From positions 4,136,318-4,200,317 of the forward strand of contig NW_023998464.1 in the NCBI RefSeq assembly GCF_014805625.2: DNA of 64,000 bases, read 5' to 3'. The notes under the pieces are model-generated. The model made no database searches, had not been told where the DNA came from, and was given only the letters and a program-made list of their open reading frames with translations. A program made the position numbers and the translations under genes. Source of the DNA: Glossina fuscipes (Eukaryota > Arthropoda > Insecta > Diptera > Glossinidae). This document shows positions 1 to 12,200 of the stretch, piece by piece (within the stretch, counting starts at the first letter, position 1; the number at the start of each line of letters is the position of its first letter).

Positions 1-1400
1 GAAGAATTAATATCTCCACTACTTTTATGTGAGTTTGCGACAAATAAGCAAACTGCTAACACTTTCCATTAGAAATATGAAAATCATAAACCAACCTCTA
101 GCTAAATATTTTTGCCACCTGTCTGACGGACATCATCTAAAGAATTATCTTGTTTTGCTTTTCTTGGTATTCCGATCGTTTTTTTTTTTTGAACAGCAAA
201 ACGATTAACTGTTGCTAATAGCATATAGTACGGCGCGGTTTACTAGATTTTAACAGTTAATAACAGACCACGGCTTTTTACTCCCACCAAACACATGTCA
301 TGCAAAAGCATGCAAATGCAAGGGAAAAATTGCATATGGGTTGTAAATTTTTTCACACACATTCTAGAAGGTGTAAAGCATCCATTAATCAAATGAAATT
401 TTTGTTTATTTTTTTGAAAAATTTATCTCGTTGCCTGTTAAGAGCTGAAAATGCTGAAAGGGTGGTGTAAAATTGATCGGAAAATTTCAGACGACAAGAA
501 TTTCTTTTGAATGAGTGTACTTTATAGGAAGCGTTCCGGTAGAAAAGATCGGAAATTGTAGTGAATTATTTTTAGTGAACCAAGATTGCAAAGTCGGATT
601 TTTTTTGTTGAGTCTTCTCAATGTAATTTCTATTTGTTGTTTAATTATTAGATCCACTAAGCTTAAGTGTGGCGGAAAACATTGGCAAGCCTGCTTTCGA
701 TATCGTCGGCTTTAATTGCAAAAGTTCAGCAATTATTTGTCTCTTTCAAGAGAACATAATAATTTATTCATTTCGTTGCCGGTAACAAGAATAAAGTTTT
801 ATTTTACATATTCCTTTGTTCATTTGTTTGAACAAACAAACCGATAGCCGCATGTTCATTTGCTACGTTTTTGTGATTGCCACGACCGTTATTAGGAAAT
901 AGGATGGGACAGAAACTTAAATGCATCTAACGTCCATGTATACAATATATATTATATTATATATAAATATATATATATACATGCAATTATTAACCTTGAA
1001 ATGATAAATATGTATGTGTATATACACGTAGCATTTTTTAATAAAAAATAATCGAAACGATGAGAATACGATGAAAAACGTTGCTGAGCAATTGACTTTT
1101 ATAACTTCTTTTAAGTTCACGTAAGAGCCATCAAAATTGATTTGATAGAGTTTCATTATTCACAAAATTTTCTCTTCAGTATGCATTTCACATCACAAGG
1201 ACAGACACTCAAATTTAATCAACTACTTTAAAAACAGAAGTTTAAAAACGAATTTTAAAATCGAGACTCCCGCAACATGTTACCTACATAAAGGTACACA
1301 TAACGGCAGAAACACCCACAGACGAAACCATAAAGTAAAATGAAAAACGGAAAATGTACAACGAAATGTGTATTCAACTGAATTGATATGAGACGAAAGA

Positions 1401-1401
<1 letters not shown>

Positions 1402-1431
<30 letters not shown>
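1402..1431 (+). repeat. AAC trinucleotide microsatellite
   Basis: About ten uninterrupted AAC units. They cause artefact poly-Cys and poly-Gln/Asn reading frames, not genes. Confidence 0.9.
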
Positions 1432-2100
1432 CATTAAAATAGCAAATAAATGACAAGAGGAAAAATAAGAAACATTTCATATCGAATACACAAGAGATTC
1501 CAAAAGTTAGTGCAATGCGATACATGGCTGGATATAAAATACGCAGAAGGAGAAGAAGAAGAAATATATAACCAAACAGCACTGTCTCCTCAATTGCGAC
1601 AAACGTTTCTCACACTTTTCTCTTTAACCGCCCTTTTGATGTTCAATAAAAAGAAAACGCGTCAATGCAAATTGCTTGTGTGTGACACTATTTCCCCAAG
1701 TTTTCGTATTATTGCTGACAAACGTCGTTTCGACATAGGAAGAATGTTTAAAAAAAAAAAAAAAAAACAAGAAATTGTTATATTAAGTTCGGCACTAGGC
1801 CCCTACATCTGATCGGAGCAAGTCAGCTCATCATCACATCATTCTTTCTAAGAAATTGATTTTATTTTGCTTGTTAATTGTTTAAAATGATGAAACTTTT
1901 ATTTATGAGAAAAAAGAAAAGAAGGTTAAAATAAAAGGGCGTTCGTCGTACCCTCTACTGCATTATCGAAAGAATCGAAAAATTCAATGTTGTAATTGTT
2001 ACTCGCTGCATCTATTCGCTGGAGAACAAGTTTAGATGCACCAAAATCTTTTACCTGGATTCGTTATGCTTCTATGATTACACCGGAGACCCTCGATAGA

Positions 2101-2127
2101 GGGAGAGGGAGAGAGAGAGAGAGAGAG
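2101..2127 (+). repeat. GA dinucleotide microsatellite
   Basis: An uninterrupted GA run following a GGGAGAGGGA start. Confidence 0.85.
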
Positions 2128-5100
2128 ACACTTAAAAACCCCACTCCCTACTATACTCCTTGCTTCTTTTAGACGACTAGTAACTAATACCATTTATAAT
2201 AATTGTAAGTGTATAAACTGTAACTACTCAAAGAAATTCCACATTGAAATAGTCGAAACAGCAACCGTTCTTAATCGCGGTAGTATATTGTGTTCGTTTT
2301 GGAAGAAATTGTTCGATTTTTACCCATTTATCGTAGCCGAAGGCATACGATATACTCAACTTACTCTCTTGCTTGCTCTTGTAAGTTAATTTACTTGTAT
2401 CCAATTACAAACACAATATCCTTCATGTAATTGTATATTTGGGCTCCCGTTTAATTAAAGATTGATAAAATATTAAGGGAACTCAAACTGTTTTTACATC
2501 AATCGTCTTGCTTAGAATTCGTACGCGCTAAAACAGAGATAGAGGGAACGATTGCTTGTGATTTCATTTATGTCTAAATTTCGTAAAAGTTGTCACAAAA
2601 ATTATTTGTAAGGTACAGTACATGTCGTTACATACTTAACAGTCTAAAATGTCCTGTGTTCCCTTGACTTTTGTATTTTCATTTTAACCAAAAGCTTGTA
2701 TGTTCCGTTGATTGTATTCTGTGTGCATAAGAGTGATGGCTGGCTTCGTTGAATTTTAATCTTGCGATATTTTTCTCTTGGCACAATGGGAGCACGGATA
2801 GTAAGATTGGGTAGGATATAAACTGAAATCATTAACCATCTAAATCTGTATATAAACTCAAGGAAGATAATTTCATATTTTTTTCGTTTTTTCGCTTTCT
2901 TATTTCAACACTCTGCTCTAGTGCACAACCCCTTTGTCTCTTTTTCCCTTTCTTGACCGTTACGAGTTCCGAAAACTATCAATCGAATTTTCTGTTGCAA
3001 ATTGTTGTTGTCAAGTCAAACGTCTCTTCAAAGTTTTGTTCAACAACAAAAAAGATATAAATAGTACTGAAGTTGAAAGTTTTGCATAATTGAATAGTTT
3101 AGGATCGTACGGTTAACCGTAATACACTTTTCGACTAACTGTCAGTTAAGTAAGAGAATGAAAATAAAAGAGGGATATTTTGAGAATTTCAGTAATTTTG
3201 TATAAGTAAGTATAGAACTATTTACTTCCACAGGCATGTATCCACATGGAAACAAATACTTAGCCAGAGAAAATTTTTATAAAATTGCCACACAAAACAG
3301 AGCGTATGAATTTTAAACTTCGACATGTAACCGCATGCGAATGCTTTAAACTTTTACATTTTCTTATATCCTCTATACTCCGGTCTCAATAGCTTGTTGT
3401 TGGTGGAGTAGGGACTCTAATGTCACAAACGGTGTATTTGTGTATGTGTATTTGGTATATCATTGTCGTCTATGGAAGCTCGCATTGTATTAGGTTGCGA
3501 ACCCTAAGAGGTATTTCTGTGGTAAATTGTTTTGTATGCTATCTTGTTCAGTCAAGAGGTGAGTTAGGTTGATTCGACAGTTTGGTGCTACAACTGATGT
3601 TGAAGTGGTTACACTCACAAACACACGCATCTCACTACACACACTCGTATATATAAAATAGTGTTGGTATAATAGTGCATCCTTGTACCTAAACGGAGCA
3701 TTTCGCAGTGAATGCTCAAGTGTGTGATGTTGACTATGAATATCATCTTTCCCTACTCACATATACACATATATATACGCGCAAACACAAAAATCATGCA
3801 CAAAAGAGAACTAAAATGGGGTTTACGTGGCTGGGGTTCTTTTTTTTGTTGTTGTTGTTGTTGGATATCTGCTTTCAAAGATGTGACTGTTTGCTTTTTG
3901 CACACATACATACGCAATCATTTGCTCACATAAAACTCCGCAATATTTATGGCCTGTATAAACTACGTACACACAAAGTTTATTCTTATTGCTCCTTTGC
4001 TTTCGTCTTCTCTTTTTTTTATCGTTCTGCATAATTATTTTTAAGCTTCAATTTTAAACTGTATCTGCTACCGCACATCAAACGAGGGAAAACGATTTTC
4101 AACTATAGTGGAATGTGTACTTCAAAAACTTATCCGAACGCGTATATATGAGTGTAGTCAAGTTAAAAATAAATTACTTTGTCACAGTTTTTTCATAAAT
4201 GTGCCTCTGCAACGGATTTGAAGTTAAAGTTTTAAAAATTGTCACGTTAATGTAGAAAATTTTTGTTTTCAAGGATTCGGTTACTATAAACCAAAATTAA
4301 TTTATTTCAATCGATCTCGTTGATCCCGACCTCTGCCCAAGAAAATGATCTAAGAGTATCAATGATAACATTTTTGAAACGAGGCAAGCTTTGTTGAATA
4401 TTCTTTGTTTTTTACTTTAGATGAAGAAGTAACTTATTAATAACTAAAGCTACTGCAAGATGCACTCTTCTTTTGACAACTAATTCTTCGTATCAACCGT
4501 TTATATCAATTTTCATCGGACAATTTTAGAATTACAAGTTGCCGTCATAAGAAGGCGCGTATTTTCTTAGAACGTTTACATTGAAGGGGGTTTGAAAATA
4601 GGCCCCACCTTATCCACATTCTTTGCATTTGTTTACTACTCCTTTTCCCTGACTTTTCTTAAGTAATATTAAAAGTCACGACAATTTTTCATACAATAAC
4701 TTTTTGAAAGTAGGCTTTTACAAAAAAAAATTCGCAAAAATGATTCGCTCGAGGCCCTTCTCAATAGCATTCATTCTTAAGTCAAAATAGGTCAGTCTAT
4801 CATATGTTAGGAAAATATCTTGAAAATTTGCGACCGCTAGTGTGAATACAAGAACACATGGACATACGCGAGATTCGGGAAATAATTCTAAATCGACTAT
4901 GTAGGTGAGAACAGCCGAATGCGTCCGCACAAACTTAATAGATATTTGGATGTTTGGCTTAGCGCGTAAACTTCTGAAAAATTGCAGAACAGAATCAGAT
5001 AAACACTTATGCTAAGCATCTTGTTTTTATTATTATTTAAAGCAATTACCTAATTACTTAATTAGTCGTTAAAACATCGCCAGTTTTTTTTGCCCGCCAT

Positions 5101-6789
5101 AATGCTATGCCCTTTAGCTGCTTAAGAATTGCCTAATGGGCGCGTAATATTTCTCATTGCCAATGGGCTAGTAGCTTGAATTTGCTGAAAGCATGCAAGA
5201 TAAAGCAAGCATGTTAATCTTACTGTAAAAACCGATGACTTTTACAATTGAAAGCAATTATCTTCATTGTCATCGTTAATTACATCACCTTCTTCATTAT
5301 ATTTACGTGATATTCGTTGTCGACGGTCATAACATCGAGTTCACTATAAACACTATAAAAAGTTAAATGTTATCTTGCGCCAAAAAAAGAACAAATCCGT
5401 GATTTACGGAAGACAAATAAATTACATTTAACTCAAAACGAATCTTGATTGCCCACCCTATTTGTGGATAGCATTTTTAACGGGACAAACTGCTCTTTAT
5501 TTGCGTAGAAGAATACCAAAAATTTCGTGTCTTATTAAGCTTTGTAAAAGATTTAGTTGAAAGGAAATTCGTTCTTCTTCTTCTCCTCCTCGCCAAACCC
5601 TCATAAATTTAACCTTGTTTAACTAATTTTTTGTTAATTTTATTTAAGGGGAGTGCCCACCGCAACAGCCCAAAACGAAAGCATTTTTTTGGATGGAGGG
5701 AAATCCAACAGAGTGATGAGGTTACTGACGACACATTTAAGTATTAAAATGATACTTTTGTTTTTAATATGTTAAAAATGCAACACAGCGGCTACGTTCG
5801 CGAGGCATCTTGTATTTAAGAAGCTCCAGGCGATGCATTGTAAAGTTGAATCTAAAAAAATATACCAGTTAATCTATAACGCATGCCTATACGCATTTTT
5901 GCTTGATTCCCCAGTATTTAAATGAACAAGTCCAATATATGACGCAAAATATGGCAAGCTTTCGTTAAAAGCTTTTGTTTAAATTTTCCCGCGTCGCCCG
6001 TATTTCAGTAGAGAATATGATTGTAAAGGTATTGTAAAAAAATGAAATGAATGCAATGAAAATTGTTGAACGCAACTCGAGGAACCATAAATGCCGACCC
6101 ACTAAAAGAAAAAAATTAAGAAACTCCTCCCTTCCTTGCCGCACAATAATGTCATAAAGGCTAAGCAGAAGTCTACCTTTCATAAAACTAAGGATGGAGC
6201 AATCTAAAAAACACGGAACATAATCTGAGATAAGGCACATTTCCTCAAGGAGAACGCTTAGTAACTAAGTGGAATAATTAATGTGCTGACCGCTCTAGTT
6301 TTAATTCCAATGGGCGTACGGAAATTCAAGGAAAATTGACCCACAGGGAGTTTATATGTCTGTCGAAGCGTAACATTGATAATTATCCTCAGGCATTCTA
6401 AGCTGAAAACAATCTCAACATTTCCACCATCTACTCTCAGGACAAGATTTCGATGTGTACTCGCGAGCCGACAAATCACCACATGTTTTCACTTCATCTT
6501 AAGATCATTCGCACCCATCCAAGCAGAGACGAAGCCCTAGTAGCAGTCAATGTTGGCGCGGCTTCCTTCAAAATTTAAAGTCTTGTAATTTCTTTATAAA
6601 AGTATTTCTTTTCATTAACTCTTCCAATTACACTTCAATTTTAAGAGAATAGAAATGCACTGACATATTCAAATATTTCCCGTCATACTTTCTCCACGAA
6701 GATTTAAAGAGAGACATTGGGATCTTTTGAATCGCTCGCAACCTCAATCGATTTAACGGTAGCCTCGACGAACCTATACTACTTTTCTA

Positions 6790-7590
6790 CCTATCACCGA
6801 AGAATGGGGAGTATGTTCATTTTGTCAAATGTATGTATGTTAACGCAAAGCTCACGAAGTGCACATATTCTTGATCAGCGTCCCATTCTAAATCGGTTTT
6901 ACCATGTCCGTCTATCGGTCTGTGTAATATCTGTTGTAAACATTTTCGTGGCCGTAAAGATGAAGCTATCGACTTCAAATTTGCAGAAACATTAGGAGTT
7001 CCTGCACTCAAGTTGGCGTTGAAAATGAGCTAAATCGGTTGAAGCAGACAGCCACAGCACCAAGTAAACTGAGAACACTTCTGTTTTTCAAAAGGAAAAA
7101 AAAATTGATAAATTTACAAAACTTTGAACGTGTATTCTTTGGACTACGGCGTAGCACCTGTACAAAAATGGAAAAAATTGCCCCACCGACCCAATATTGT
7201 AATGTATCAAAATTTAATAAAATATCTTTACAATACGCAGGAACAAGCTTCAAAAATACCAAAAAGTGTACAAATTCTTGTCTGTTTGTCTGTCCGCCTG
7301 TCCAACCGTGCAGAATCTTTTGTAAACATTCTAACGTTAGCGAAAATGGGGATATCGCCTACAAATTTGCAAGAGAGTTTGGAAGTGACTTAAGCTTTTC
7401 AAAGGACGCGCCTACAACGCCCGCGCTCCAAAAACGAAAACTTTTATTTTGAAAAGAAAAGAAATCCCACTCCACGTTATAGAGCATGAAAATTTATTCC
7501 TTTCACTTTTTTGTCTTTTGAGGGTAGTTGTGAAGGGTATAAAAGATTCGGTCACGACCGAATATAATATTCTTATTCGTTTTGCTTTGA
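6790..7590 (+). repeat. Dispersed dipteran repeat, fullest copy
   Basis: Starts near GAAGAATGGGGAGTATGTTC and carries two similar blocks, each with GTCTGT-rich text, TGTAAACATT, a Ca-rich ATGAAGCT or ATGGGGAT segment and AAATTTGCA. It ends with GGGTATAAAAGATTCGGTCACGACCGAATAT, a palindromic end typical of scattered fly repeats. Similar pieces recur at least seven more times in the window. No protein is visible; it looks non-autonomous. Confidence 0.7.
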
Positions 7591-9123
7591 AATGCTTTTA
7601 AGTAATGTTTCCTGTTAGCCGCTTAGAGAAGTGCACGGTTAAACTTTAAGCCGCGTGCTCCCACCAGAGAGAATTTTTGCAGACGCTCTTTGCTGCATTG
7701 CTAAAAAATTTCTTTCCAATGGGGATTTTTTTTCATATATTCTAGAATGTTGAACGCCATAAAAAATGTTTGTTTTTTGCTTAATTTATAGTGGTCTCTC
7801 CAGTTTAATAAAAACGCACACTTTATTAAAGTAAAGGTGGTTTAACGAAGCAATAATAAATGAAGACATGTTAAACAAATAAAAATAAACAAATAAAATT
7901 TAAATGTTAATAATCTGAAGCATTGTATTGGACTTTTAAGATAAGTGATATTTCATTTTTCTTAATATATTAATGTTCCCGCAGATCACTTATTACAAGT
8001 AAGTAGAACTGTACGAACCAAACCTTTTGCGTTTACGAGAATAAGCCCGATATGGTAGAAATATTTTTTCATTTCTCTACAGATCGTTTTTTTGGATCGT
8101 TTGGATGGCCAAACGATGTACTTTCATAGCTAAATTCATGTAGATATGAAGCTTTCGCGAAAATCTTGAGTGACGATGTTAGTTCGGGTAGATTAACCTC
8201 AGTATACTTTCGCATTAACTAAGAACTAAGTGGAATCTAAAAATCACTGCCAGATTGTCTAACATATATGCCGATTGGAAGAGAATCTAATGGGCTAACG
8301 CATAGCAAGATAAATAAGAAGCGCGACTATAACCAGCGATAGTCCTCAGTGCGGTAGACTATACTTTAAATACGATTTTTGTGTGGTCGTACTTGTAGTA
8401 CGAACCTATCCACTTTCTTCCTCCCCACTTCTTTCTGACCATCACCATAGTACACGTGCAGGGAATATCCTCTCGAGTGATTGCTCACATAAAAGAAGGC
8501 AAGCTCTTCTCCTATCGTTACAGATCATAAATTGACGGAAGAGAATGTAATGTTTCAACAACGACCCTATGAAAAGATCCTATGGGTAAAGCACACGCGA
8601 CACCCGTTATTAGGTTATTGGGCCAACTGTCACAACTGTCACATTTCTCTAAGTATTGGTTAAAAAATATATGAAGTGAAAGCTGGTGATAGAACATAAA
8701 AATATGTAGATAGAGACAAAAAACTTCTATACGTTTTAAGCCAAAAGTTGGCCGACTTATGTGAAAAAGAGAAAAGTTTTCAACAAATTATAAAAATTAC
8801 GTTATGTGCACCTTCTATGAATAAATGATGCATGCAAACTAGAGACGCGCAACAACTAACACTCGTAAAACAAGATTCATTACAACCTTTTTGGTGTTGG
8901 TGGCATAAAAATTTGCCTACATAAACACACTCTCCCTATAAACTTAAATTGTTCGCTCACTTACTTATTTCGCCATGTTTTGCATTCTGTCAGTTTTACA
9001 CTTTATTATATAAAGCTTTTTGTTTTGATTTTTTGTAACTAGTAGCACAGACAACCAAAAGCACATCCGCTTAAAAAGTTATGTACAAAAACAATTTAAT
9101 GAAAAATGAAATATGTGACTTAC

Positions 9124-9241
9124 CGATATACAGGTTTGGGATTTGCGTATGCCACACATGGCACAACCACCGGATCGCCAACTCGTGCCGTAATACTCAA
9201 GCGTTTCTCGTTCATTATGGGGGGTACCAGTTCGCGCATTT
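9124..9241 (-). CDS. Dscam-like coding exon 6: start of Ig3
   Basis: The acceptor TTTTTCTAAAG precedes 9241 and the donor TATCG|GTAAGTC follows 9124. The exon has 118 nt, phase 1 in and phase 2 out. It encodes EMRELVPPIMNEKRLSITAR followed by VGDPVVVPCVAYANPKPVY and a split Arg. It holds the first Ig3 cysteine and a linker from Ig2. The partner exon completing Ig3 (the position of the exon 6 cluster in Dscam1) is not seen in 1-9123, so it lies beyond the window or is too diverged to recognise. Confidence 0.93.
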
Positions 9242-12200
9242 CTTTAGAAAAATGACAAAAAAGAAAAACAGTAAAATACTTTAACAAATATCCTCCAACT
9301 AGCGACAAGAAGTACCTTACCGGTCAGTTGAATTTTTCCCACATTACCGCTCACAACGGAGTCCTGTGTCAGTTTATGATGTGTACGACAGCGATATATT
9401 TTAAGAGCATCCGCCCTTGTAATATTGTACACCAATAATTCACCAGTTGGCAGCATATGATTTTTTCCATCTTTAGTACAACGGATTCAGAAGAATTTCA
9501 ATTTTATTCATAACGCCCGTAAAGAAGGAAGAGAACATAAAATTATTTTCATTTTTGCTAAATTGCATTACAAACCGTATAATCAATTAAAAAAAAGTCA
9601 CACTTTTTCTTTTTGATTTATTACAATTACCTCCTTCCAGTGACGGGTATATATTGAAATTGGGTTCTTGCAACCAAGACGTCACCGTCACGTACTCCTT
9701 TACAAATGACGGTATATTGCATTTGATTAATACATTGCTACCAATAAAACCACCAGGATTTTGTACTTCCGGTTCATAACGTTGATTAACCACTGAAAAT
9801 ATGTACCAAATATTATTTAATTTAAATATATTTGCATACGATGCAGTTTTTTAATTAGTTACATTGTAAGCTCTATAAATGGACCCAAAGGCATTGGTGA
9901 AAGCATTTTAATCGTATTAATTAATGTCTACTTTTATTAAGGAGCTGCTAAGGTGTAAGCATGGGCGTAAGCGCGTCTAAATAGTCAGTGAATAATGAAT
10001 ACGCGCCCGTCATATGGATGACTACTAGTGCATGACTCTCGCTATAAGACTTATGAGAATCTTGCTTTTTCAGATCACACGATATTCCATCTATTAGACT
10101 AGCGTTATATTTAGCACAGCTCTATACAAACTTTAACTTCCAAAAGTGAAATTAAATTAACCATCTCATGAGATCATATCAAATTTTACAATGGAAATAT
10201 CAAATGACATCCGTCGCCGTTTGTATCGTCGTATACCACGCATGTTGTGTATATATTAAGCACTCGTTCGAAGGGAATGCAAGTGCTCCAATATAAGTAT
10301 AAGTACTTTCGGCCAAGTTTGAAATGAACTCTTGCGTTTAAAAAATAATATGAAAGCGCATCGAATATGGAAACGCTTAGTAACTAAGGCAGCGAATGGA
10401 AGAGTCCACCAAATAGAAAGAAATTCTTTTAGTGCTTTTAGCTAAAACAAACTTCGAGACGACCAAAACTCATATTTCACGGCATTCGGCAAGTTAGCAC
10501 TTGTTTGAGGGCTGTCCTGACTTCAGTTAATTCTTTTACCATGGAAAAAAGTGAACTTTGTGCTGGGATTGGAGGCTATATTATTGTAATGTGAAACAAC
10601 AAAAGAAAGTAAAGGAAAGGCTCGGTAAAAATTATGAGGAATCTGCCTTTTTAGATAAAATGATTAACTACCCTAGATATCGTTGCGCAAATATAAGTGA
10701 TGAAAACCATTCGGATTGCAAAATTGAGTTTACAAAAGCAGCAAGGATTGAGAGATTATAGATAAAGTATTCGACGAAATCGACAAAATCGATAGTACGT
10801 AAGCTAGTTGTGGTCATACAAAGCTCATTTGGGCCTATGCCCAACATTTTGCACCGAATATGCAGAAAAATGTTATGCAAAATGTGAAATATTCAAAATC
10901 GATAAACAACGCGTTTAGCTGGTTACTTCAAAGAAGAAGATATGTAGGCGTAATTTATGTGAGCTTCTTTATTGATACCTAGCCATAGTAAAAGTGGGAT
11001 TGACTGCCATGCATCGGAATCACATAAAGAATCGAAAAAATGAACATTGTCGAGTGTTCTCCATAACGCTCATGGCACATATGTAATAGACTACTTTGAA
11101 AAGATTAGAACGAAACCCGGCTTACATGATTCAGTGTTATTGGATGCGCTTAACAACGAAATCAAGAAGCCATGGCGACATTTAAAAAAGGAAACAATTT
11201 TGATTGCTAAGGGTAATGCACCAGCTTGTCCATCAAATGATGCGCAGGTAAAACTTAAGTTCATAAAAGTGCGAATTTGCGAATTGTATTCATTAGGTTT
11301 GGTCTTTACCTACTCTCACCTAATTTGAATTCCCTAAAACATGAACGTGTGATAAGCTCTTTGCGTCGATTAGTTTCGAAAAAGTAGAAGGAGACAAACG
11401 GAGGCGACTACAAATATCAGTTTAAAGCTCATTGAATTGCTCCAATTGAAAGCTTCAATGTTTAACTGATGAATAACACCAGTGATAGGTCAATGCTTGA
11501 AATTGATGCACTTCCAAGATCAGTTACGCGTTCATCTGCTTCTCTACCATTCCTGAACCTTTCATTTGTATACCTTTGATTGTACCCGTTTTTCATTATT
11601 ATTAGATACCCTTAGTATTTTTAATTAAAACACTTTTAATGAAAACACTTATATTGAAAGATGCCAAAAACGTCAACTGGTGCTATTTAAATTTAGCAAA
11701 CTTAAAATATTTATTAAAAATTTCACTTCTTTTTACCCGGTTTCGGCACAAAAAATTACAAACTACACTTGTCGCCATATAAAAACTTACTTTTTACAAT
11801 AACACCTATGCCAGACAGGATGAAAAAACTAGATCTATGATCCCCCCACCATTTGGACCCGTTTTCATTATAAAATATTAATAATTAAACTTTTTTGTCA
11901 AAGTGCTTACTGATTATGAAAGTCATTATATGGAACGGAGCCTAAAAAATATCCAAATGTGGTTCAAACTTGATCTTGATAATTAATTTTTATGTCATAT
12001 TACGGACAAATTTTTATCAAATGATATGAAACTGATATGGACTTCTTTGGCGTTTAAGAGCTTATTTTTCTTTATATGTAGTAGTGTCCAATTTTGACCA
12101 TAGAATATCAAAAATTGGATATTTTTGCCTTATAAAAGCCTATTTTGCAAGCGAATGACGGTGGGATCCAATATATACACTTACATCGTCCAGATTCCGT

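Larger units (their letters stand above)
1..6785. other. No gene found; presumed intron of the Dscam-like gene
   Basis: AT-rich sequence with the AAC and GA microsatellites, a poly-A run at 1750-1767 and a TTG repeat at 3847-3861. I looked on the minus strand for the exon completing Ig3 and did not find one. A 6258-6482 minus-strand open frame has no recognisable motif. Confidence 0.5.

Noticed and set aside
1280..1582. Poly-Cys 100-codon minus-strand frame
   Set aside because: Produced by the AAC microsatellite; no splice or family support.
3708..4034. 108-codon plus-strand frame with a Leu/Phe-rich core
   Set aside because: Driven by a TTG repeat and T runs; looks like a signal peptide only by composition.
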